Shown: piece by piece, positions 45,894-58,714 of the stretch
How the letters are laid out: each line of letters starts with the position of its first letter
How positions within the stretch are numbered: position 1 is the first letter of the stretch
DNA from: Clitopilus passeckerianus
Lineage: Eukaryota; Basidiomycota; Agaricomycetes; Agaricales; Entolomataceae
Reading direction: 5' to 3'
Length of the DNA: 64,000 bases
Assembly: GCA_944990035.1 (NCBI GenBank)
Contig: CALYLX010000121.1
Span: 1 to 64,000, forward strand
The notes under the pieces: model-generated
The model's database searches: none
What the model saw: only the letters and a program-made list of their open reading frames with translations
Told to the model about the DNA's origin: nothing
Translations under genes and position numbers: made by a program

Positions 45894-47588
45894 ACTGTCA
45901 CAGAGCATCGCAAGAGGCCAACCCCAAGCAAAGGTTGAAGCGCGGTAAATTCTAGAAGGGAGACACGACGCAGCAGGCGAGACTACCACTTTGTATTACT
46001 TGTACCATATGTTGATTGCACGCATGATCACGACTCCAACCATCATTGGGACTTTGACAGATGAATTGCGGTTAGCGAGCCTTGACATAAGATCGGCCCA
46101 CCGAAGATAATGTCTAATTCGCACACATGCTACTTAATAGTATTCCTTTGACAGCCTAGGGCTGACCCTCGAATCCCGGGTCCGGCTTCATGCCTCTTGT
46201 TTCTTCCACCTGTTACAGCCGGCCCGTTGTCATTTGGAGAGTGAAGTTGTTCCTCGGATTTCAAACTTCATTCTCGGCCTGTGGCTGAGGGCGCTCATTC
46301 GTTCGCCCATTTACTTGCAGATTCGATCGTGAAGTAGCAGAATGGAGCCTACGGTATGGCAATGCCCGTGCCGAGAGGAGTCGGTGTCAACAGCTGTCAC
46401 CGACGGGAACATATGCTTTCCACATTCTATGAGGAGACAATGACTTCGCGGTGAAAACGCGGCAAATTTCACAAAACAGCCATATAGACTCTTCGAGAAA
46501 TGTTTCGGCGCGCTGTCAGCGTCAACGTCAATCAGCAGGGCATTGCAGCTGACTGCACAATTTGAATGCCAAGGGGAATTATGAAGACAACCGGTCGGGT
46601 CATCCTTCGTCGTGATATGTTTTCACGTTTTGACCCCAGGCGAAGAGATTCTCCAGACACCTCAAGGTCCCAATACTAAAAGTCGTCGATGGACATCATG
46701 GCTAGGTCATATTCCAGGGACAAGAAGGAACGTGGCCATGGCTTCAAGATGTTTATCCAGGTCATTCCATTGAGTGTAGATCATCATGGCCGCATAATCG
46801 ATGAGAGACTGAGCAAAACCACATTGGCCTCTGCACATCCTTGATTCCAGTCGAGCCAATGGAGAATGCGGTAAAACTGTTCGACCCTCTCTCGAACATC
46901 CCGAAGGAAACCCTGGATGTCGGGGATAGCCATATCAAGAATAAACGTTATGTTTGCTGAATTTGTGCCTATTTCCAGAGCGCTGCATGCTGAGCATAGT
47001 CGCGATTGAAAGCGAGAATGGGTCGAGAATGATGGAGGCAAGTCGCGAATGTTGTGATCATTGTTGTTTGTCAAACTCCGGATTTTGGAGATGACACACC
47101 ATCGTGCCCACTTGGTCTCCTCATGTCACCACGATCGACCGTGCACTCACGAAAACACTTCTTTGCTCGCCATATACTGTATGAGGAACGCCATCCTAGT
47201 CATTTAGACCTATCATGATCTGAATGAAGCTTCCAGACCCACGTAGATCCCCGCTAGAAGCTACGCCCTGCTACGACGCAGCAATCGCAATGATTGGATG
47301 TTCAGAAAGCACTTACATCTCTTGCACCTAATGGACAACCTTTGCCACAGCCGCATGCGCCTATTCCCATACTGCAAGCGTGCGGCTCTGGCAAGCGTTC
47401 TTCTACGGATCGTGCCTTGATCCAATATCCTATCCTGGTTCCACTCTATACGGAGGAACAGCCTTGTGGACAGTAGAAATACCAGCAACTTGGACAACGT
47501 TCGTCACTTCGAACTTCCTCTCCCCTACCGGCCCACTACCACTACCGACTGGTCCTGCTCGCTCTAGAACAGAAAGTCGCTTAGAGGG
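45894..47588. other. Intergenic, no supported gene
   Basis: A 96-codon minus ORF at 46784-47074 (contains PDIQGFLRDVRERVEQFYRI) is the only frame with protein-like composition, but nothing confirms it. ORFs at 47294-47604 overlap each other on both strands and are not convincing. Confidence 0.4.
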
Positions 47589-48197
47589 ATGCCTTCCGCC
47601 ATGATAGAGTCTGTTCAAGTCACCTCCCTGCGGGTCACCGTGGTGCAGGATCCTTCGTCGACGGCAGTTGCTTTTGCGAAGTTTAAGCCAACCCCAAAAG
47701 AGATCATCAGTGGGCTCGCTCCCCACGTGTTCGAAGAGCATGGGATGAAGCTGAAGAGGTCTCGCTCAGCGGCCAAGCCAGCCCCGAATCCTCTTCACTC
47801 CATAGCCGCTCGAGGGCTTGGAACAAAAGCATCTCCCTTGAGAGTATCTGACGTGATCACTCCCGAACGTGATGGCGAGAGTCGAATGTTCGTCTTCGGT
47901 AAGTAGAAATTTATCCTTCAGTGGAAGAAATGACATTAATCTTTCATACAGACCAACCCGATCATCATGCACCAATCGTCACAGACCAGATGTTCTTCAT
48001 CCAAGCGCCCACCTCCGCTCCCTCCAAACCTGAGGAAAAGGTGCCAAACTTCGAACTCTCCGAAAAGGTTGAAAAGGCCCCGCTGCGGTCATTCCTCACG
48101 AAGTTCCAGGCAATCAGGTAAGACTCACTCAAAGCTCTGTCGGGCCGGGCGTAATTGACGAGATCTTTGCAGGGGCTTCGCCGTCAAACTGCGATGA
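47589..48197 (+). CDS. Hypothetical protein, unrecognised
   Basis: The ATG at 47589 gives MPSAMIESVQVTSLRVTVVQ, and an in-frame TAG lies just upstream. The first exon runs through FAKFKPTPKEIISGLAPHVF and RGLGTKASPLRVSDVITPER to MFVF. A clean intron then joins to DQPDHHAPIVTDQMFFIQAP, and a second to RGFAVKLR with TGA at 48195-48197. Two good introns that keep frame argue for a real gene of about 165 residues. The middle is Pro/Lys-rich and probably disordered. I do not recognise a family. An upstream first exon cannot be excluded. Confidence 0.5.
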
Positions 48198-49320
48198 TTG
48201 TTTCGCAACCCTCTATCGATCTCCCCAGATCTTTTTCTCCAGCTACCAAATCTTTTGAACCCTAGAAACGTGTTTTTTTGCACATGAACTACGATATTAT
48301 TCACCTAACCTCTCCCCTTTTCGCTTAGTATCTATTGCTTCACCATCTCCTCCCTTCACTGTTTTCTAGATCATCCGTAATGCCTTACCCCCGTTGGACT
48401 CAGGTCCACCATTTTTCCACCACATGTAAACAAGTTTGAAACTTGGGATGTCTCCATTGCACTATGTATGCAGTTTCAGGTCGAAGTAGCAACCAGTCGT
48501 CAGTCGAATGTATTGTGCGTTGAATTACATATGCCTTCAGCCATGCTTATTAGCGATAGCTGTGCTCAACTATGCTCGGCGACCGAGGCTCTTCGACATG
48601 GCGTCCTGTTTCCCCAAGAACTTTGTCAGGAGAATGGAGATGCTCTTGAAAGCACCCCCAAGCTTTCACCGAGTTCAGAATCACCGTAAAGAGGCTTTAT
48701 TTAAAGGCGTCATGATTTCACTCACATCGTTTGTAAAATGCCGACTATCTATGCAGAGCATCGGGTAGCACGGATTTAGAATCGTAAAATCCATGATGCA
48801 GGCAGGCAGCAGCCCGCTGTGCACTAGCGCCCAGCCCACCTTCATGTGCTGTAACTAGAGACACCGGTGATTTGCCAAGTACAACATTTGAATTTGCATT
48901 GGTTTCTTGGTAAGGATGTGTCTTTGTCAAATTCGCAGCACAACGTCGGGCTGACCACAAATAGGAAGACGATGGTCAAATGCAGAGATGAGGATGCCGT
49001 ATGACGGATTACTAGCTATTATAGGATGGAGCGGGAATGACGGCACTCCATAAGCAACTCCTCGTCTACCAGGGATAGCTTAGTACCCTGTTCGATTGGG
49101 AAGAACGTTCTAAGGTGAATTCTTCTTGAACGCAGTTGCCAAGCCTGCCTGAGGCTTCAAGAATCAAAGTTTAGTGTTTCGGATCCCGGAATTCCGAATT
49201 ATCATATTCCCGCGTTTCCCACGTGATGGGCGTTCGCGTTACGGACGCGTTACACCTTACAATGTCACGGCATCTGCAGGTATCAGTGGCTGTGCACAAG
49301 GTCATTCTTCATTGTGGAAC
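48198..49320. other. Intergenic
   Basis: This holds a T/C-rich 3' UTR-like stretch after 48200 and the promoter of the F-box-like gene A. No other gene is supported. Confidence 0.45.
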
Positions 49321-50531
49321 ATGGCTCCAGCTACTCGCTCCGGCAAACGACTTTCTCGAGACCAGGTCCTGGCGCACCAAGAAGCCCTTCGGTATGGGCA
49401 CGCTGTGAATACAAATGGGTTTCCTGGTTTACCTGCCGAACTACTCCTGGAGATATTCACCTACTTGCCATCTCTCCCGATACCATGTACTAGCCAGCGT
49501 TTTGCTTCCAAATTGAGGGAAAGAAGGGAAATCCTAGTCGCGATGGTCCAGCTTTGTCAAAACCTTCGCCAGGTTTTCCTGCCGATCCTTTGGTCAAGGA
49601 TCGAAGTGTGTGCGAGTCGTTATTATAAGGGAGTAAATGGAAGGCTAGGGCCATCGTCTGGACCGTGGGTTCGCGACATGGCCACTGAACTTGTCCAGCA
49701 ACTCGAAATTTCCACCGTTAGAAATCCTTCCCTTGGTACACATGTTCGGTTAGTAACAGATTAACGTCGAGTTATAATTTGGACTCAGAAACAAATTTTA
49801 GAGTTGTCAATGTGTTCATAACCCATTACTCGGCTAAATCAGTTCTGAAGGAGCTTGTACGCTGCCTTGCCCTCTATCCTAATCTTCATACTGTCCAGAT
49901 CTTGGGCCAAAGGATGCCTGCAGCACATTGGGCGCCATTCAGTGGCAAAACATTTACTGGTGTGCGAACTCTGGTGACACCGAGCCCAGAACCACAGCTC
50001 CTGTCAAGTTTTCCCAGCATATCCCACCTTTTTCTGGCGACGGAGTTTCCTCAAAATAGGGAACTCAACCAGGTTTCATCCGTCTTCCAATGTTCCCAAT
50101 TGCAGGAGATTCGATGGTTCGTGACTGACTTCAGCGCAAGCTTTGGCGCTAGAGAAAGATCTTGGGAATGTGAGCACAGTAACTCTGGAGGGTTGATCTC
50201 TCACCTGTCTGTCAGCTGTCGTCAAGTTATTACCAAACAAATGTGGCGTCCACTTCTACACGCAAGTCAGCCAACATCGGTGAGACACTAGCCTTTCTCA
50301 ACCTTTGGCCCGCTTGAACCAAAGCTGTATCATTTCAGAGTGTTTTTCAAGACGATTCAGCGCTCGGACAACCTCAGGTCGTTCGTTTCGACAACAACAG
50401 GGGGTCCTCGGTCGCAAAGCTCTTGCCACACATCATCATACGAAACCTGCATCTACTGGGACCACGTTACGCATTGCCAACTAACATTACTTCCGTCCCA
50501 ACACTACCGTTTTGGGAGGCAACTTCACTAA
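49321..50531 (+). CDS. F-box-like protein A
   Basis: The start MAPATRSGKRLSRDQVLAHQ is chosen because paralogues begin MAPHTRSGKGLD or MVAHTRSGKGLD. GFPGLPAELLLEIFTYLPSL is the F-box core (LP-x-ELLLEI). It is followed by the family block LCQNLRQVFLPILWSRIEVC and LVQQLEISTVRNPSLGTHVR. A short intron with in-frame stops leads to VVNVFITHYSAKSVLKELVR and LALYPNLHTVQILG, an LRR-like region. Beyond ELNQVSSVFQCSQLQEIRWF the exons are unclear, and the tail does not match the other copies, so the end at 50531 is approximate. F-box proteins are substrate receptors of SCF ubiquitin ligases, but the target is unknown. Confidence 0.65.
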
Positions 50532-50688
50532 ATGACGGCAACTAGGGCGATATGAAAATTATCGAGGCAGGGTTCGTTTCGGTACTGGGCATCTAACAAA
50601 GGCTGGCGTCTTGGACGTGTGTATCTACCAGTGATGAGAAGTACAGACGTAAAACCCTCGGACAATCATGTAAATAACCTTTGAAGTC

Positions 50689-51998
50689 TCAATTATCAGG
50701 CCATATCGTCTCTCTGAAGAAACGGCAGTCCCATTTGGACGGACACTCGCCCGACACAACAATGTGACGTCTCTCGTTATTGGTTGCAGACTCCTTCACC
50801 ATCGCGATCACACATTTATGTGAACCAGGCCCTGGAGCAGCTGTTCCTTTCAGGATATCAGCAAACATCTCTGGTATCTGAGATCGCATCCCTGGCCCAT
50901 AGAATGATTTGTCCGGGAAGAAAAATACACGGATGCAGCATAGGACTCGAAGGTCCTTCAGCTTCTCGAAAGGTTGCTAGTAGTAGAAGGATGATGAACT
51001 TCGACGAGTAGTAGAGCAAGTGTATCCCCAATGACGTACCACGGTGTGTATAGTCAAGTGTTCAGGTTCGTTGAAATTGAAGACTTCTAAGTCTGGCAAC
51101 GACTTGACAAACCCTGAATGGCAAGAGTTATCAAAGAGCGATGACTTGAAAGAGAGGAATTGGACATACTGTCCATCTCATATTCAGAATAATAGTGGAA
51201 CTCAAAGCTCCTCAGCTCTTTGACCCCTGGACAGTATAAATAGACCTCCTGGAGTCTCTTCATCCCATAGCCGGTGCATTGAATGAATTTTGCGTTTGGA
51301 CAACATTGTATCAGGGTTGATGAGTTGAGTCCGAGGACAAGGGTGCGCACGGTGGGGAATTTCTTGCCCCAGAACGCCTGGTGGTATACTCTAACCGCTT
51401 TATCCGGTACTAGATCTCCATCTCCGAGGATCTGTATGGCTTCAAGATTTGGAAATAGCCCCAGACAGCGCGCAAGCTCTTCCACGACTGATTTCATCGA
51501 ATATTTCGTAATTGCAACGTTGACAATTCTACAGACTTCATTAGCTCCCTCCTCCCACGAGCTTAGAGAGAAAGAGGAAACGTACTTGACATATTTTGCC
51601 AAAGTCGGATCACGTATAGTCACGATTTCCAGCTGTTCAATCAGCTCTGTTGCGAGCTCTCTCTCCCAGCATCGGCGCTGAACAGAGTCGCTAGCACAGA
51701 CCTCAATGCTCTCCCATGCCAGGGGTAACGCAAAGCTTCTGAGAGAGTGACATGTCTGCGAGAGTACCCGCAAGAAGTTGACGCGTTCGAGACCAGATTT
51801 ACACGTCGGAAATGGGATTGGCTCAGTTTTGGGTATCGGGACCAGAATTCGAGGGAGGTACGACACGATTTCTAGGAGAAGCTCTGCTGGGAGAGAGGCG
51901 AGTCCTATACAGGCCGCTGAACCATGTCTCGAAGCTACAGTTTCATTTGGTGATGAGGTGCTGAGGCCACTCTTATGCCTCTTCGTTCGGTTGCTCAT
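50689..51998 (-). CDS. F-box-like protein B
   Basis: The ATG at 51998 starts MSNRTKRHKSGLSTSSPNET. The F-box is IGLASLPAELLLEIVSYLPR, followed by LSQTCHSLRSFALPLAWESI and ELIEQLEIVTIRDPTLAKYV. The segment between YVK and IVNVAITKYSMKSVVEELAR is bounded by GT...AG but has no stop and keeps frame, so it could be spliced or read through. LRR-like blocks follow, then two clean introns lead to FVKSLPDLEVFNFNEPEHLT and LKDLRVLCCIRVFFFPDKSF. The end is FFRETIWPDN with TGA at 50691-50689. Confidence 0.75.
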
Positions 51999-52101
51999 GA
52001 GTGGATGAGAACAAGCTCAGGTTCAGTGTACAGCCACATTCTACGACCGAAGGTGTCCTTGTCCAGACAGAGGTTCATAATACATGATGATTGTTTCTTG
52101 A

Positions 52102-53440
52102 TCAATGCTCGAATAGAACTAGCTGCGACCTCAACGGGTTCTCCAAAATCAATCTCCTCTTCACATCCCCCAACTTCGGTAATTCCTTCAGAGCAGCAAC
52201 ACCTTCCGACACCAAAGCCCGCACCCTCCAGTCATCAAATGATTCGCCATTCTTAGGGAGTTCTCGAACCGTGAACACAGCCTTCCTGAGGTCCGGGAAG
52301 GACGAAATACTGCGTATCATTGCCTTCTGTACATCAGCCGTTTTGGATGATAGAGGAAGTATAAGGTTAACTCACGAGGGTGAGGCTTGTATTCGCCGTA
52401 TCGAAAGTCAGGACCTGAAGTGTTGGGATTGACTCTGCCAAATCTGCAAGCAAACGAGTAAGGACATAAGTACAAGGTTGGGCCCTTCATAACGCAAGAA
52501 CCGGACGAACTTTCCCAGAAATTCCCATACATGAAGGACCCAAAGTTCATATCCGTCAACCCACGGAATTCCAGCAGATGTTTGAGATGCTCTGCAGCAT
52601 GACGGACTAGGTCAGGATCCGCCCAAGGATCCGGAATGCTTATAAGCAGTGAGGTATTCGGGAAGCTTCTGACGCTCCAGAGGGCGTGGTGGCTCACAAC
52701 GAGAGTTCGGACAGTGGGGAAGGTGTATTTTTTGAAAGATGCAAAGTTGGATTCTTTCAGGCCTTTGCCCGTGCCTAGGAATTGGACGGTGTGGAGGTTG
52801 GGGAAGAGGGAGAGGGAGTGAAGGAGTTTCTTGAGGGTTCCTCGGGTGCGGTGTTTTGTGATTACGACGCTGACAACTCTACGATTTGGTTAGCATATGA
52901 GGAAGGTATGCATGGGGCTCGTTCTCACCTGACGTATTGTGCTAGGGAAGGGTCTAGGACGGTTACTGTCTCCAGTTGCTGCATGAGCTCTGTAGCCAAT
53001 TCCTTTCGCCATATCGTGGGGCTGACGCCACTCCTCCAATCTTCATCTGGGTCGCCGAAATCTGCTGTAATCTTCCTGCTGGCACATGCTTCGATGCGGT
53101 CCCATAGAATTGGAAGAACGAGACGCCGGAGAGCTTGGCAGGTTTGGGAGAGTGAGTGTAGGGTCCGTGTTCGGGCGAGGAACTCGCAGCAGTAGACTGT
53201 ACGTAGGATCTCGCAGGGGACTGGGATCGACGGGAGGTTACGGAGGTAGGAGGTGATCTCTAGCAGAAGCTCTATGGGTAGCGTAGGGGGGCCTTTGGTG
53301 TTGACTGGGCCATGTTGAACGAGTATCGGAGGAGTTGGAAGTTCTACCTGAGGCTTGAAGGCGGCTTTACGAGTATTTCGTGGAAAATGTGCCACCAGGG
53401 ATTTGAACCAGCGACTCGGAGCCTTGCTCTCGCTAGACAT
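52102..53440 (-). CDS. F-box-like protein C
   Basis: The start MSSESKAPSRWFKSLVAHFP precedes GPPTLPIELLLEITSYLRNL (F-box), LSQTCQALRRLVLPILWDRI and LMQQLETVTVLDPSLAQYVR. An intron beginning GTGAGA (in-frame stop) leads to VVSVVITKHRTRGTLKKLLH and SLFPNLHTVQFLG. The last exon gives ADVQKAMIRSISSFPDLRKA and ends SQLVLFEH with the stop at 52104-52102. It is oriented head-to-tail with copy B, about 100 bp apart. The N-terminus, rich in basic residues, differs from the TRSGKGLD-type copies, so this is a more distant paralogue. Confidence 0.75.
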
Positions 53441-54107
53441 TGGCTGAACGGTAAAGATGGCAGCGTTGGAACTTTGCCTTCTTCAAGTTGCCTCGAGGCC
53501 TCGAGTTCCTCAGAGTGAGGCTATTCCCAGGAACGATTGTACCTGACAAGGTGCCCAATGAGGCTCATTTCTATCGTGTGCGTTAGACACTAGATTGCAG
53601 CTCCTTGTCGGCGTGAAAGTGGACGAAGTCCTGTCCATACAGTATGGTTGCACAATCCATGACTGGAGTTCGGTTTGGAGGCGAATAATCAGTGATGACA
53701 GAAACCGTGATCCTCGCTCGTCTGCTGAAACCATTTGAAGGCGGACTGTTTGCAGAATTGAAAAGAAACGGCTGGAGACGGTAACCTTTACCTCAGGTTT
53801 ATCTTTGGGAGTTTCCTGCTGATTTCCCAGTCTTTCTCTCCATTTTCAAGAGACTTTCTTCGTCGTTTTCTGCAAGGATTGTTCGGGCACCGAACGGTCG
53901 AACGGCCAAACCATTTCAAGGGCCGGTGATCCGCTTACAGGCAATCGAGCAGGTAAAAGTAAGAGCCCGAACTCCCGGTTGGATGTGCACAGCCACAACC
54001 GTGTTGGTTCTTGACATCATGTGTGAGCCGAAATTTAAATCGAAAGGCGTTTAAGAGCTGCACAAACCGATTTTCGACCTAAACCATCATCCTCGTACTG
54101 GCTGACG
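53441..54107. other. Divergent promoter region, F-box C and transporter
   Basis: No gene is supported; the ORF at 53510-53734 on minus has no motif. Confidence 0.4.
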
Positions 54108-57100
54108 ATGCCAGACCCAGTCCCGGACACCACCGGGAAGCCACCAAGTGCCTTTGCTTGGGTCTTGCCTGCTTTGAAGAATCGACGCACTGTGAAAACA
54201 TGGATAAGATGCTGCATCGCTCTGTGTGTATCGTTGGTGTTGATGGTGGGGAGTAAGACGCTGGCTAGCATGGGACAGGCTGGATTCTTTGCTGCGTAAG
54301 TGGTGTTTTGGGTGGGTGGTAGCTTGGACGCTCACTTTTGGGTTAAGGATTGTTGCAGTTATGCTGCCGCCTTCACTGGCATTGTCTCTCTTTATTCTCG
54401 CCATTATCACGTTGCTTTTCGGTGAGTTATTCCATCGATACCCTACTGACTAGTTTCTGAGATCTTCCAGGTATGTGTCTCGGCTGGGCATGGGGTGCCG
54501 CCGCAATGGCAGCAGCAAACGCAGTCCGAGGTGCTGCCCTTTTGGCCCAACAACAGAAGGATGCTCAGGCTGCGTACGTGATGTATTCTACTCCCCTTGG
54601 ACATGAACTTTGAACTTTTCTTAAGCATAGTGCAAGGCATACCCGTAGCTCTTCAGCAACAGAAATTCGTTTTCGAGGGAAGGTTTTTGGACCCCAGGTC
54701 CGAACTACATCCTCCTAATCCCCGTTCATCTGTACTGAATTTTCATTTAATAGGTCGACTGGAGTATATGCCGTTTTCTTCTTTATTGGAACTTTCGTTC
54801 TAGGTGCTCTTAGGGCGTATGTTCCAAAACTAGCGCTGCTGAGTATCTTCGGCTCTATCGTCCTGGATATTGTGAGATATTCGCAAGCATGGTTTCTGTT
54901 CTACATTGCTGATATTGCTTTCTAGATGTGCAGTTATGGACCTTGTATGCTTCTTCGTTTCTACAAATCTGGCCTCAATGACCTGACTTTGACATACAGT
55001 GTTCCCGACCCCACAGTACACCCTCGCAAAACAGTTCTTGATTCCGACCGCCTACTATGTAGCCGTGGCTATTGCTACCTTGGTTTTCATCTTCCCAGAA
55101 TCATTGAACCACGTTTGGCTGTAAGTCACATGCCTACTCTCCTTGATGTCATTATTGACCTATATACTACAGAACTTCCCTCCGGAACGAAGTAATCGAG
55201 GTCAGTCCACCTGTTCCCGCCTCATAGATAATTGCTTAACATATAGTCTAGCCCATCAACCAGATTCTTGAAATTCAATCCAAGAGCTTGGAAACTGTCC
55301 CATCCGACCACAAAGAGTGGTGCGCGCTCACTGAAGAGTCCGGCGCTGCAAGGCAAGCCCTAATTGCAGGCAATCAAGCTCTTCTCGGCCAAATTGGTTT
55401 GACGGATCTCGAAGTCTCTGTCGGACGTCTAGGACCCAGCGACTTGAAGCGTATCAGCGGAGAGCTCAAGTCCCTGACCTTCCGATCCATGTGCGTTCCT
55501 CTTCTCATGGTACTCTCTCCTGTTGTCTGAACAACAGAAATTAGGGCCCTACATGCTTTCCAGCTTTTCGTCAACGGCATCAACGAGATAGATACGAAGA
55601 TTGATGTCGCCGCCTCTGCCGCTGCTTCAGACGACGAGAAGTTAGCTACTTCGACTTTGGATCGGTTTACTGCTCTTCAAGCTAAGGTCAAAGACCGTGA
55701 AACTAAACATGGCCATGATCTCGATTCACTCGTTCCACTGCTCGCATCTTCTTCCAAAGACGTTCGCGAAGCCTCTCAAGCCGCAATCCAAGGTATCAGT
55801 ACCTGGGTGCAAGACTGCAACAGTGGTCGTTGGACAGGATTTTTCACGCAGTTGGACGAAACTAAGAGTCGAGAGAAACATGATGCTCTGGTGAAGCAGA
55901 TGGAGGATCTAAAGAAGGCTTTGGAGCAGTTCAAGGAGGTTGGGAGACATGAGTTGACGAGGCCTTTTGAGAGGTTCTTTGATGCTCAGCATGGTGGTCT
56001 GAAGTCTGGGAAGGGAGAGGAGGCTGGTGAAATGTTCGCAGCAAGGTAAGTTTGGTGCATATATGCGCCCGATTTTTCAGCCTCTGATTATAATCTTTAC
56101 CTCATTAGGTCACTGTTCATCTGTTTCGTCTTCTCCTTCGCCCTCGACGCATTCGTCGAACGTCTCATCAAGTTCCTAAACGTCGTCATCGACCTTGACG
56201 CGAAGAGGCGCAAGCCAAGAATTTGGGCACCAAGTGGATTCGGGAAACTTGGAAGGAAGTTACGCAGCCGCCGGGATGTCGATCGTCAAGTTGCACCTTT
56301 GGCTATAGGTACCTCGCAGGATCCGACGTCGTTTGATATTAGTCGTGATGACCTGGACGATGATGACGATGACGATGATAGGAAGGAAGCGATTTTGGAG
56401 GACGATAAACCTTGTCGTAAGCACGCCTCTCCGAATGGACGCCTTGCCGTTACTGATACCCATACTAGGTAGGAATCCAGACGCCCTCCCACCTACCAGT
56501 GCATTCGGCAAAGCCTTCCAGAAACTCGGTCAATTCCTGCGCTTCTTCAAGTCCGATGAAGGAATTTTCAGCTTAAGACATGCTGTTGTTTCCGTTGGCT
56601 TGTGGATCCCTTCCGTTGTACGAAGCACCGCCTATTTCTACTATGGGAACCGGGGCATCTGGGCTCTGATTATGGCACAGACGGGTTTGGCTGTTTATGC
56701 TGGAGATCAGGCAAGTAACAATAAAGAGTTTGACTTAGCCTGTGCTGACGTCCGCTGAAGATTGCTGGTTTCGTCATTCGTCTCGCTGGCACTATTCTTG
56801 GGCTTCTTCGTAAGTCACATTCGTATGCCTCTCTGGCCCGTTGCTAATGCTTTGAACAGTTGGTATCGCTGTCTGGTATATCGGTGCTCCTGGCCACGCA
56901 GTTGGCAATCCGTATGGTGTTGTAGTTGCTACAGTCAGTTCTACCTTGGTTGTGCGAAGGGTGTCCTCCTGACAGGTTCGACAGACGGCATTTGTTGCAC
57001 CTTTCATCTTCGCCAGGTTGGCTGCCCCACCTCAGCAGATGATGCTTTGGACTATGACGAGCGTCACTATTGTGTTTGGTATGCGTTGCCTTCATATTCA

Positions 57101-58635
57101 TGCGGGTGCTTCTGCTGACACTCGAAACAAGTTGTTGGCTATAGTTGGATCGACACTCATCTCCCTGTTCTCGTCAGCTCTGGAGTTGGAGTAGGCTTGG
57201 GATGGAGGCGAGCGTGAGTAATACCTGAAGTTCAGAAACCTGTGTGTTTTGCTCATTTTTTTTCCAGGCTTCTCGTCATCATTGGCTTTGCTGCAGGAGT
57301 ACGTCATTCCGTGCAGCCTTCGTTGAACATACTGCTAATTTTCCCGGTAGTTTGTCGTTATGATGTTCCCTCGCCCGACCTCTTCTCGCACCCTGGTTCG
57401 CCAAACCCTCGCTGCTACCACTGGGGAGCTCGGCCACATAATGGCATCTGAAGTCGAAGCCCTACTTGCGGAAGAGGCGAGAGCAAGACTGGGCATTCAC
57501 GAGAAACCCGAATTCGTGGGAGAAGGCGCAGACCAGAAGGCTTCATTGAAGGAGTTGAGGGTTCGCAGGATTGGGCAGAGGATATTCAATGTCGCGGTTA
57601 GTCTTTGACGAGGTTCTTTGGGTTTAGCTCTGGCTCACGAGAGTGTGTGTCATTAGGCTCGCTTGCAAGGTTTAGCACCTGCTCTGCAGACGGCTCGGTT
57701 CGAACCTCAGTTCTCGTACGTTTGCATGATTTAGCTCGTTGATCAAGGGCTGAACCTTTCCATAGCGGAATTTGGCCGCACGAGAAATACGAACGTCTTT
57801 ATGCTGCTCAGTAAGCATTATCAGCCGTCGGAGACCGTGCATCCCTGATATTGATGTTTGATTTAGGATGAGAACCCTCTTCTCTCTAGTGCTCTTCACT
57901 GGTGCTTTTACGCAACTAGATACCAAGTGGTGTAGTATTCTTGTCCATCAGGTACGACTTTGTCGAGTACTTGAATAGCCCCAGGCTCATCTCTACCTTA
58001 GACCCCCTTCTTAAATCCCAATCTTGTACGTGCCAACAGTTTCGTTGTAAGATAATCTACTAACCTTCGTCTTAGCTCTCCGATATTTTCTCAAACATCA
58101 CCGTTCTTTCATACGCACTCGCAGGGGGCCATCCCCTCCCACCCTCCTTATCAAAACTTCGTGACAGACTTGTCTATCATGAACGCTCCGTACCTCGCTC
58201 TTCCGCCAACCGAAGTCTATTCAATTTAAATAATCAAACGTTGGAAGAAGCCCTTCCTGAATTACCGACTGATCGAATCGATGGCTCCAGCATGGGATTC
58301 GATGAGCTCAAATTGGAGATACTTCAAGTAAGTCTGGGCCGGAACTCGAGTTGGGGGTACACTAACAGACAAACAGGATGAGCAATTTCCTGCGCATTCT
58401 GCAGCCCTTGTGGCCTTGTCGCACACTATATCCGTGAGTGAGAACGCGCGCGGTTTCTGGCCTGGTCACTAACAAGTCTTTGCAGAGAATTGATGATATG
58501 ACTGACATTATCCGGGACCTCTGTGGAGAAGTGAACTTCCGTGGCTTTGACCAACTTTACCAGGATTATCTGAGGAAAGAGGAAGCTGCTGCTGGAGCTA
58601 GCTATTCGCAGAAAATGAGGATGCACTCGGACTGA
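54108..58635 (+). CDS. ArAE/FUSC-type membrane transporter (putative ER transporter, DUF2421)
   Basis: The start MPDPVPDTTGKPPSAFAWVL runs into NRRTVKTWIRCCIALCVSLV and further N-terminal helices (VMLPPSLALSLFILAIITLL). VFEGRFLDPRSTGVYAVFFF and LRAYVPKLALLSIFGSIVLD complete the six-helix block of the putative ER transporter family. A long soluble helical region follows (EVIEPINQILEIQSKSLETV, QLDETKSREKHDALVKQMED), with a poly-Asp run near 56355. A second helix bundle begins LRHAVVSVGLWIPSVVRSTA and includes GIAVWYIGAPGHAVGNPYGV, matching the FUSC domain. The C-terminal DUF2421-like part ends FDQLYQDYLRKEEAAAGASY with TGA at 58633-58635. Relatives are aromatic acid exporter family members; the substrate is unknown. 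All junctions checked keep frame across many short introns. Length, about 1,050 residues, fits the family. Confidence 0.88.
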
Positions 58636-58714
58636 ACAAATTACACTATTTATACAGATACCCGTGGTATCATGTCTTTGTTTTACATTGTGAAATAAGT
58701 AGCGTGTCCGAGGG

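Noticed and set aside
53385..53440. tRNA-like T-arm on the minus strand (GGTTCAAATCCC)
   Set aside because: It is the coding start of F-box-like protein C (APSRWFKSLVAHF). No D-arm, anticodon arm or acceptor pairing is found around it.
57690..57720. GGTTCGAACC resembling a tRNA T-loop
   Set aside because: It encodes TARFEPQF in the transporter gene and has no other tRNA element nearby.
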